DNA of 6,512 nt from positions 1 to 6,512 of the forward strand of contig NBLS01000106.1 in assembly GCA_002084385.1 (NCBI GenBank), given 5' to 3'. Shown in pieces: positions 1 through 5,593 of this stretch. The stretch's first letter is position 1. The number at the start of each line of letters is the position of its first letter. The stretch comes from Desulfobacteraceae bacterium 4572_19. Lineage in GTDB: Bacteria > Desulfobacterota > Desulfobacteria > Desulfobacterales > NBLS01. The translations under genes and the position numbers were made by a program. The notes under the pieces are model-generated. The model saw only the letters and a list, made by a program, of their open reading frames with translations, did not search any database and was not told the origin of the DNA.

Positions 1-324
1 GATGATATAAACGCCTTCAGGTTTATTACCAGCAACTTTATTCACCAGGGTACATGCCGGAAGGTTGATATCCAGAACTTTTTCGGAGTCAGTGAAGACA
101 GCGTCTACCGTTATTACAAGAAGTTTGTAGGACAAGGTGAACAGGGGTTTTTTGGAGATGATGCCCGCCATGGCACGGCACATAAGATAGTAGGTCCGCG
201 GCGTATAAGGATACAGCAGAAGCTTGATACGGGCCAAAGTGTTAATAGTATCGCCAAGGAAGAAGGTGTTCGGGAGTCTGCCATCCGCTATGCAGTTAAA
301 AAGGGGTATCTAAAAAAAAAGTGA
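1..324 (+). CDS. Transposase N-terminal helix-turn-helix part (5' partial)
   Basis: Frame 1 is open from the window edge to a TGA at 322-324 and gives 107 residues; the true start lies upstream. Two helix-turn-helix-like segments are visible. Residues about 20-42 contain GVSEDSVYRYYKK, and residues about 79-104 contain SIAKEEGVRESAIRYAVKKG; a charged linker with the phrase EQGFFGD separates them. This layout is typical of the DNA-binding front of transposases that recognise their own ends. The next frame (+1 relative to this one) carries the catalytic part of the same kind of protein. The two were therefore probably one polypeptide, or are joined by slippage at the nine-A run (312-320) just before the stop. 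Function is inferred from motif pattern; family assignment is not certain. Confidence 0.65.
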   Translation, partial: DDINAFRFITSNFIHQGTCRKVDIQNFFGVSEDSVYRYYKKFVGQGEQGFFGDDARHGTAHKIVGPRRIRIQQKLDTGQSVNSIAKEEGVRESAIRYAVKKGYLKKK

Positions 325-391
325 ATTAACTTCCATCCAGGAAGAAGAAGGCACACCTGGTGAACGAGACCATGCAGACCGCACAGCGCCA

Positions 392-1399
392 ATGGGAGAG
401 GCCACCACTCGGTTTGTAGAACGCACTTTATGCCCTCTTGGGAAAGGCTCGCACGCTACTCCGGAGTTTGAAGAGAACAAGTCTTTATGTAGGGCCGGCA
501 TCTTGTTTATGTTACCCTCTCTTTTGGCCCAGGGTTTACTGAAGGCCAAAGAAGTGTTCCGCTTGCCTTCATCCCATTATTATGGGCTGGAATCCGTGGT
601 TCTGACTCTGGCATTTATGGCCCTGGCAAGGATAAAGAATCCTGAACAGTTAAAACAATGCAAACCTGGAGAGATCGGCCGTCTTATTGGTCTTGACAGG
701 ATTCCTGAAGTGAGATGCCTTCGGGGAGAGATCGGCCGTCTTATTGGTCTTGACAGGATTCCTGAAGTGAGATGCCTTCGGGAGAAAATCAAATTCATTA
801 GCGAACAACAACGATCGGTACATTTTAACAACCTTTTGATTAATCAGTGGTACCATGAGGATAACAGGGAGGATACCGGATTCTTGTATGTAGATGGCCA
901 TGTACGGATCTACTATGGTTACAAGGCCAACCTGCCTTCAAAATTTGTCTCACGGCAAAAGTTGTGTTTAAGTGCCACCTCAGAGTTCTGGGTAAACGAT
1001 GCCAAGGGCATGCCGGTAATGATGGTCATGGGGGAGCTATCCGAGAAATTACAAACGGTAATAGAACACCAGATTATCCCGCGATTAATGGAAGCGAAAT
1101 TGATATCGGCTGATATCGGGCACCAGCAAGAACCCCAATGCACCCTTGTCTTCGACCGGGAAGCTTATGAGCCTGCCTTCTTTCAGCGCCTATGGGAGAA
1201 GTACCGGGTCGCCATTATCACCTATCGTAAAAACGTAAGGGACCAATGGAATAAAGAACGCTTTGAATCCATTGATGTTCAGGTATTAAATCATATCATT
1301 AACATGGATTTGTGCGAGCAGGATACGGAGCTCGGAGGATGCTGGATGAGGGAGATCCGCGTTTATATATCCATGTTATCAGTTTACCATCACTTGTAA
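392..1399 (+). pseudogene. Transposase catalytic part, frameshifted and 3'-truncated
   Basis: This 335-residue frame is the DDE-type catalytic part of the transposase begun at 1-324. The frame is open from 314, just inside the A9 run, so the ATG at 392 is only the first Met and probably not a real start; no convincing ribosome binding site precedes it. Likely catalytic aspartates are D168 in LYVDGHVRIYYG and D255 in LVFDREAYEP. The block SRQKLCLSATSEFWVNDAKGMP lies between them. The third acidic residue, normally further on, is not found: transposase-like sequence stops after MREIR (residues 319-323), and the last 12 residues are read from SDR 3' DNA. Residues 93-111 are repeated exactly as 112-130. 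With a broken frame, a duplication and a missing C-terminus, this is most likely a dead gene. It resembles a putative transposase family that I recall in Bacteroidota; I cannot name the IS family with certainty. Confidence 0.7.
668..781 (+). repeat. Exact 57-bp in-frame tandem duplication
   Basis: Copies at 668-724 and 725-781 are identical over 57 bases and directly adjacent. The length is 19 codons, so the transposase frame is kept and residues 93-111 (GEIGRLIGL...RCLR) are repeated as 112-130. The following sequence (REKIKFIS) continues naturally from the end of the second copy, which suggests that the ancestor had a single copy. Absence of any mismatch between copies points to a recent slippage or unequal exchange event. 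Confidence 0.95.
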
Positions 1400-2219
1400 G
1401 TGTTATATCTTTCTTCTTGTGGGCAATTCCAATAACTACTTCCTTAGCAACCTTTTCAGCTGGCATAAGTTTTTCCTCCTTAAACGGTGTTTCTAATTGA
1501 GGCACACCACAACCGTTTAACGCTACATTTCTTATGTTGGAAGTTGTAAAGCCTGGATGAACAAGCAAAACATGGAGATCGTTCTCGCTATTCTCAATTC
1601 TTAGAGTTTCTAAGAACCCATCCATGGCATGTTTGGAAGCTGAATAACCAGTTCTTCCTGGTAAAGGGGTAACACCACAGATAGATGATATGCCCACAAT
1701 GCTACCTTTCTGCTTGAGAATATGTGGAAGGGCATATTTGGTACAATAAACTGTACCCCAAAAATTCGTTTTCATGACTTTTTTCAGGACGCTTAATTCC
1801 ACATCCTTAAAATTTGCTCTCATCGATATTCCGGCATTGTTAACCAATATATCAACCTTCCCAAACGTTTTTACCGTACTCTCTATTAGGGACTTACATT
1901 GTTTCTCACTGGTAACATCTGTTGGAAAAGAAACAGCGAGTCCGCCATTCTCAATTATCTCGTCCTTTAACTCATGGAGTTTATTCACGTTGCGGGAGGC
2001 AAGTACTACCTTAGTCTTTTTATTAGCAAGCTCTATTGCAATTGCCCGCCCTATTCCAGAGGAAGGACCTGTTACAATAGCAACTTTATCCTGATAGTTA
2101 TAATCTAATTCACCAAGATGGTTATGTGGCAATATGGATATTGAATTCTCCTTTAGTGATTTCAGCTGTGAAATGTTCCATCCACGATCAGTCACAAAAT
2201 GATGTATATAATTTTTCAT
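1299..2219 (-). CDS. Short-chain dehydrogenase/reductase (SDR), 3' end replaced
   Basis: This is a classical SDR oxidoreductase, a cytoplasmic NAD(P)(H)-dependent enzyme acting on an alcohol/ketone-type substrate that cannot be told from sequence. The Rossmann glycine motif is TGPSSGIG (residues 50-57), NNAG is at 127-130, and the catalytic set is N152, S179, Y192 and K196 (YSASK). Arg76 after the second strand (ASRN) favours NADP. The HPGFTTSNIRN stretch fits the C1-type group. Two ends are odd. The N-terminus has about 40 residues before the usual start of the fold, and GGAG abuts the ATG with no spacer, so the start at 2219 is doubtful; a TTG at 2130-2132 is the only other candidate. The C-terminus ends in 19 residues (GSPSSSILRAPYPARTNPC) read antisense through the transposase remnant, replacing the native tail. 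The catalytic core is intact, so activity is possible but not assured. Confidence 0.85.
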   Translation of the reverse strand: MKNYIHHFVTDRGWNISQLKSLKENSISILPHNHLGELDYNYQDKVAIVTGPSSGIGRAIAIELANKKTKVVLASRNVNKLHELKDEIIENGGLAVSFPTDVTSEKQCKSLIESTVKTFGKVDILVNNAGISMRANFKDVELSVLKKVMKTNFWGTVYCTKYALPHILKQKGSIVGISSICGVTPLPGRTGYSASKHAMDGFLETLRIENSENDLHVLLVHPGFTTSNIRNVALNGCGVPQLETPFKEEKLMPAEKVAKEVVIGIAHKKKDITLTSDGKLITWIYKRGSPSSSILRAPYPARTNPC

Positions 2220-2271
2220 CTCCTAACAGTTATTAACCATCTGAAATTTTTGACATTTATATATTTAATTA

Positions 2272-2302
2272 ATGAGAAAGGGGCATACAGCCCCTTTCTC
2301 AT
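2272..2302 (-). terminator. Intrinsic terminator after htrA
   Basis: A perfect 12-bp stem (2272-2283 pairing with 2291-2302) with a 7-base loop begins 11 nt beyond the htrA stop codon on the minus strand. The sequence after it on that strand is A/T-rich (ATTAATTAAAT) without a clean T run. It probably ends the yfdX-htrA transcript and separates it from the SDR gene downstream. Confidence 0.8.
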
Positions 2303-2313
2303 ATTAAGGAGGA

Positions 2314-3825
2314 CTAAAGCCCGAAAGCATAATAGTACGATCCTGGGTAATCTTCATATACACCTTCAACCATGACACCACCTTTCCTATTTTCAAGATA
2401 ATTTACAAAATCATCAATAGTTTTCATGGTCTTGCCATCTACTTTCGTAATGATAAATCCTACTTTTACATCGGTTTGACGTTTCAACTTGCCTGGATAT
2501 AGCTTGGTAATTCTCAATCCTCCAACTAAATCAAGTTTATTTGCTGTTTCTTTATCCACCTCTTCAAGTTCAACACCAATAATGTCAAGTATTTCTTTTG
2601 TTCCACGTTCAAACATCTTTTCCTTTCCTTCCTGGTTCCGAAGTGTTACCAAAAAGTCCATTTCCTTGCTTTTCCGATCGACCTTTATAGCTACTTTATC
2701 ACCTGGATGATGACTGCCAATTATTTCAAGTAATTTAGAGGTTGTTTTCACTTCGGCTCCATCCACTTCAAGGATTATATCGCCTACTTCAATTCCTGCA
2801 TCTCCTGCTGCACTGTTATCGGCTATACTATCAACATATACTCCAGCAGTAACATCAAGTTCTTTCATTTTTGCCAAATTACCGTCAACATTTCTTATCA
2901 TCAATCCGAGATAACCTCGCTGAACCATACCATATTTAAGCAAATCCTCTACAACCTTCGAAACAATATTTGATGGCACAGCAAAACCATAGCCAGCATA
3001 AGCGCCTGTCGGGCTTGCAATGGCAGTATTTATTCCTATAAGCCCGCCTTGCAGGTTAACAAGAGCTCCTCCACTATTGCCCGGATTGATGGCAGCATCG
3101 GTTTGGATAAATGATTCTATGGCACTCCGGTCTTGCAGGATATTGATGTTCCGACCCTTAGCACTTACAATTCCGGCTGTAACAGTTGAGTTAAGGTTAA
3201 AAGGATTACCCACAGCCATTACCCATTCACCGACTTCAACATTATCGGAATTGATTAATGGTAGTGAAGGCAAATCCTTTTCTTTGATCTGTATTAAAGC
3301 TAAATCGGTAGACGGATCTGTTCCTATAACTTTCGCTTTGAAAACACGGTTATCATTGAGAGTAACTTCAATATCATCCGCATTCTCAATAACATGATTA
3401 TTGGTTACAATATAACCCTCTGGATTAATAATTACCCCCGAACCAGTTCCTACTCTTGCCTGAGGCCCTCGCTGTTGCGGTTGTGGAGACTTAAACTGTT
3501 CCTGTGGTCCAAAAAAATACTTGAAAATATCATCATCAAAGAAATCCCTAAACGGGTCAGAATTACCACGATAGTGATAGTTTTTTACATTTTGAACCTG
3601 TGTTGATTTGATATGCACAACAGCGGGCATAACCTTTTTAGCAACATCAGTAAAATCAAGAGGAATAATTTCTCCTTTCTTATCTATCGTATACGCAGCC
3701 CCTACAACCGGGGACCCTGAAATATGTTCAATCTTAATAGATTTCCCATTCCCGGGGTTAACGATTATATATGTTCCAAGCGTAAGAGCGCTACCGATTA
3801 CTGCCGATAATAATAGTTTTTTCAT
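2314..3825 (-). CDS. htrA: Do/DegP-family periplasmic serine protease HtrA
   Basis: This is a trypsin-like periplasmic protease/chaperone that degrades or refolds damaged envelope proteins. The 503-residue protein starts with a signal or signal-anchor segment (MKKLLLSAVIGSALTLGTYII). The catalytic triad is H144 (TNNHVIENADD), D174 (DPSTDLALIQI) and S251 (INPGNSGGALVN). A Q-rich loop before the catalytic domain (about residues 105-122) resembles the LA loop of DegP-type proteins. A first PDZ domain spans about 290-397, starting near RGYLGLMI. A second, more divergent PDZ-like domain spans about 415-500 and ends in YYYAFGL, as is usual for Bacteroidota homologues. Length matches the family. Start choice is supported by AAGGAG nine bases upstream. 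It lies 18 nt after the YfdX-like gene and is very likely co-transcribed with it; a hairpin terminator follows. It may cleave or be modulated by the lipoprotein neighbour, but this is inference. Confidence 0.96.
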   Translation of the reverse strand: MKKLLLSAVIGSALTLGTYIIVNPGNGKSIKIEHISGSPVVGAAYTIDKKGEIIPLDFTDVAKKVMPAVVHIKSTQVQNVKNYHYRGNSDPFRDFFDDDIFKYFFGPQEQFKSPQPQQRGPQARVGTGSGVIINPEGYIVTNNHVIENADDIEVTLNDNRVFKAKVIGTDPSTDLALIQIKEKDLPSLPLINSDNVEVGEWVMAVGNPFNLNSTVTAGIVSAKGRNINILQDRSAIESFIQTDAAINPGNSGGALVNLQGGLIGINTAIASPTGAYAGYGFAVPSNIVSKVVEDLLKYGMVQRGYLGLMIRNVDGNLAKMKELDVTAGVYVDSIADNSAAGDAGIEVGDIILEVDGAEVKTTSKLLEIIGSHHPGDKVAIKVDRKSKEMDFLVTLRNQEGKEKMFERGTKEILDIIGVELEEVDKETANKLDLVGGLRITKLYPGKLKRQTDVKVGFIITKVDGKTMKTIDDFVNYLENRKGGVMVEGVYEDYPGSYYYAFGL

Positions 3826-3834
3826 GGCTCAGTT

Positions 3835-3840
3835 CTCCTT
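3835..3840 (-). promoter_or_regulatory. Ribosome binding site of htrA
   Basis: AAGGAG on the minus strand sits nine bases before the htrA ATG, inside the 18-nt gap from the YfdX-like gene. It fixes the htrA start and supports coupled expression of the two genes. Confidence 0.75.
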
Positions 3841-3843
3841 TCC

Positions 3844-4782
3844 TTACTTTTTAGACTTGGAGATCTTTTCTTTGAATGTTTTTAGTTTCTCTCGAAGTCT
3901 CAGTGTCAAATCGGCTGAATCACCATCATTCACTTTCTTTATTTCCTTCTTTATTTTCTTGATGGCAGAATACATTTCTTCAAATTCTTTATCTTTTTTA
4001 CCATAGCCCAGGGCTTCCGCGAAGTGAATTTGGTATTCAGCATTTTCAAGCAAAGTATTTAAATCTGCATCCTTGTCTCCCTTTTCAAGCAAAGTTGACA
4101 CCTCCGAAAGCATCCGTTCCGCCCTTACCAGGGGAAGAGGAACATACCTGGTTTCAACAAACACGGTACTTAACGCTGTATTTAGAATAATCAGCGCCTC
4201 ATCAGGTTTGTCCTCACTTAGAGCTTTCGCTGCCAAGGACAAAGCATTAGGATATGTGGCCACAGGTAGCATTGGTGTGGTAATTTCGATCTCGCTTGCA
4301 AGGTCTTTGAGCAAATGTCGTGCTGCCTGTAAGTACCCCTGGTCAGTTAAACGATCTGCTTCTTTTCTTATACCCCATAACAAATCCATATCAGTAATTA
4401 CATCACGCGTTGTTATTTGCACATCTAAAGGAAATAGACTCAAATCAGGTCGCGACGCAGTCATTACTACAGCTTTACCTATGGCATCTTCTAATTTTGC
4501 AGTAGCCTCGATATAACTACTGTCAAGAATGTGTTTAACTGCTTGTTCTGTTAAACCAATAATCTGAATAGCATCAGCTATTCTCTCATCATTTGCCAGT
4601 GTTAGAATATCCCTGATCTCCTGGTCAACCTGATCTTGAAGTTGTACTTCTGTAAGGTATTTTTTCGAAGGTACATTTAAAGAATCTAATTGAGCATCAG
4701 ACACACCTACAACGCTTTCGGTCTTGTTACATCCGGCGAAAACTAGTGCCAGAAGGAACATCATCAATGTTAGATTTTTCAT
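3844..4782 (-). CDS. yfdX: YfdX-domain lipoprotein
   Basis: YfdX-family proteins are stress-associated, mostly helical, and of poorly known mechanism; in enterobacteria they occur in acid- and heat-stress loci. The predicted protein has 312 residues. A lipoprotein signal (MKNLTLMMFLLALVFAGC, with C18 as the lipidated residue) points to anchoring in an envelope membrane facing the periplasm. The YfdX-like region runs from about residue 65 to 282. It contains recognisable blocks such as RPDLSLFPLDVQ, EADRLTDQGYLQAARHLL, LASEIEITTPMLPVATYP and AEALGYG. A lysine-rich helical tail follows. The ATG at 4782 was chosen because it gives a proper lipoprotein signal; the frame extends upstream to a TTG at 4827, but that would bury the signal behind 15 residues. 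No strong Shine-Dalgarno is seen. It is 18 nt upstream of htrA and 52-79 nt downstream of the hsp20 terminator. The YfdX assignment is from memory of the family pattern. Confidence 0.85.
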   Translation of the reverse strand: MKNLTLMMFLLALVFAGCNKTESVVGVSDAQLDSLNVPSKKYLTEVQLQDQVDQEIRDILTLANDERIADAIQIIGLTEQAVKHILDSSYIEATAKLEDAIGKAVVMTASRPDLSLFPLDVQITTRDVITDMDLLWGIRKEADRLTDQGYLQAARHLLKDLASEIEITTPMLPVATYPNALSLAAKALSEDKPDEALIILNTALSTVFVETRYVPLPLVRAERMLSEVSTLLEKGDKDADLNTLLENAEYQIHFAEALGYGKKDKEFEEMYSAIKKIKKEIKKVNDGDSADLTLRLREKLKTFKEKISKSKK

Positions 4783-4833
4783 AGCACATGCATTTTTCAG
4801 CCTACAAGCTGCAGGCAGATTAAACAATAATAT

Positions 4834-4854
4834 GGCGGGGCAAAAAGCCCCGCC
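4834..4854 (-). terminator. GC hairpin terminator after hsp20
   Basis: A perfect 8-bp GC-rich stem (4834-4841 with 4847-4854) and a five-base loop begin 6 nt after the hsp20 stop. On the minus strand the stem is followed by ATATTATTGTTTAAT, a T-rich stretch. It lies between hsp20 and the YfdX-like gene, so it would end or attenuate hsp20 transcripts and lower read-through into yfdX-htrA. Confidence 0.8.
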
Positions 4855-4860
4855 GTTCTC

Positions 4861-5304
4861 TTATGATATTTTAATTTCTCTTGCAGGTTTAGGTTTAGCC
4901 TCTTCACGCTTTGGCAATGTAACATGAAGAATACCGTTGTCATATTTAGCTACTATCTTATCAGCATTCACAGTATTTTCAGGTACACTAAATGAACGTT
5001 GGAATGCTTGATAGCTAAATTCTCTACGGGTAACCTTCTCCCCATCTTTTTCTTCGTGTTCAGCTTTTTGCTCTGAAGAGATGGATAACCTGCCATTGTC
5101 GTAGCTTACATTGAAGTCACCCTTTTTTAATCCAGGTGCGGCAACGTCAATATAATACTCATTGTCGTTCTCCCTGACATTAACTGCAGGTAAAGTTGAA
5201 TTAGCTCCAGCATAATTATTGCTGTTCCAATCCATCATGTTTCCTTCAAAAAATTTATCCATTAATGAAGGAACCCAATTGTTCGATAATCTTGCTAAAG
5301 TCAT
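4861..5304 (-). CDS. hsp20: Small heat-shock protein, Hsp20/alpha-crystallin family
   Basis: This is an ATP-independent cytoplasmic holdase that binds unfolding proteins during heat or other stress and forms large oligomers. It has 147 residues, normal for the family. A short N-terminal arm (MTLARLSNNWVPSLMDKFF) precedes the alpha-crystallin domain at about residues 38-133. Visible family marks are APGLKK (56-61), the SYQAFQRSFSVPE strand region (97-109), the GILHVTLPK signature (124-132) and the C-terminal I-x-I motif (IKI, 144-146). The start at 5304 is chosen because GGAGGG lies seven bases upstream. The in-frame ATG at 5319 overlaps that ribosome binding site and would add five atypical residues. 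It is the first gene of the minus-strand stress cluster, divergent from the HPF-sigma gene, and followed by its own terminator. Confidence 0.96.
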   Translation of the reverse strand: MTLARLSNNWVPSLMDKFFEGNMMDWNSNNYAGANSTLPAVNVRENDNEYYIDVAAPGLKKGDFNVSYDNGRLSISSEQKAEHEEKDGEKVTRREFSYQAFQRSFSVPENTVNADKIVAKYDNGILHVTLPKREEAKPKPAREIKIS

Positions 5305-5311
5305 GATTAAA

Positions 5312-5317
5312 CCCTCC
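5312..5317 (-). promoter_or_regulatory. Ribosome binding site of hsp20
   Basis: GGAGGG on the minus strand, seven bases before the ATG at 5304. Its position decides between the two in-frame ATG codons (5304 and 5319) in favour of 5304. Confidence 0.8.
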
Positions 5318-5593
5318 ATTTTTTAATTAGACATTGTAATAATTGAACTAATAAATTTGAATTCAGAATACGTTTTTCAATCTATATGCCATTTTTTAGC
5401 CTCGTAGTGGAAAACATTTTTTAAAAGTCAGATAATGAGATGATTAATGGGTTTCATGCTAATAGGAGTGGACAACTTCAAAGATAATGAAACTGACAGA
5501 CATTCATGTCATATTGGCTATTTGGGAGGAAGGTAATTAGGTAACTATACGTTTTGGATTTTGAATTAGTTTATACAAAAAAAATGGGAAGCT
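5318..5593. promoter_or_regulatory. Divergent intergenic region between hsp20 and the HPF-sigma gene
   Basis: This non-coding gap should carry promoters for both directions. It is A/T-rich and holds no convincing gene. Visible elements are a 9-bp direct repeat AGATAATGA at 5430-5438 and 5482-5490, and an imperfect palindromic stretch TGACA...TGTCA around 5494-5511. On the + strand, TTTG at 5521-5524 is followed about 21-23 bases later by TATACGTTTTG. This resembles, imperfectly, the Bacteroidota promoter pattern TTTG/TAnnTTTG and could serve the + strand gene. On the minus strand TTGAAA followed by A/T-rich sequence lies upstream of hsp20, but no clear promoter can be called. All site assignments here are weak. 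Confidence 0.35.

Larger units (their letters stand above)
1..1361 (+). mobile_element. Degraded transposon/IS remnant
   Basis: This stretch holds one transposase gene split over two frames: a DNA-binding part (1-324) and a DDE-type catalytic part (392-1399). It ends abruptly near 1355-1362, where sequence coding on the opposite strand for an SDR enzyme begins. The base composition is visibly richer in G and C than the neighbouring stress genes, which fits a separate origin. The left end lies outside the window and the expected right end of the element (rest of the transposase plus terminal inverted repeat) is not present, so no terminal repeats or target duplication can be shown. The element is probably immobile. 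The right boundary is inferred from where the two protein homologies break and is uncertain by several bases. Confidence 0.7.

Noticed and set aside
306..330. Classical -1 programmed frameshift at the A-run.
   Set aside because: The -1 frame stops almost at once (TAA at 327-329); only +1, -2 or a changed A count joins the two transposase parts.
668..781. Tandem repeat as a possible CRISPR-like or iteron array.
   Set aside because: Only two copies, directly adjacent without spacers, in frame within a transposase; a simple duplication explains it.
580..1143. Minus-strand frames opposite the transposase.
   Set aside because: They consist of the antisense of the duplicated and conserved transposase segments and have no independent support.
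3020..3397. Long + strand open frames opposite htrA and the YfdX gene (for example 3020-3397, 3608-4006, 4073-4516).
   Set aside because: They are antisense shadows of well-supported minus-strand genes and show no protein-family features.
4780..4827. The longer version of the YfdX-like protein starting at TTG 4827.
   Set aside because: It would place 15 residues before the lipoprotein signal and start next to the terminator hairpin; the ATG at 4782 gives a normal signal peptide.
5447..5536. A 29-codon + strand frame (ATG at 5447, TAA at 5534) in the intergenic region, possible leader peptide.
   Set aside because: No ribosome binding site, no recognisable sequence and a length expected by chance; nothing supports translation.
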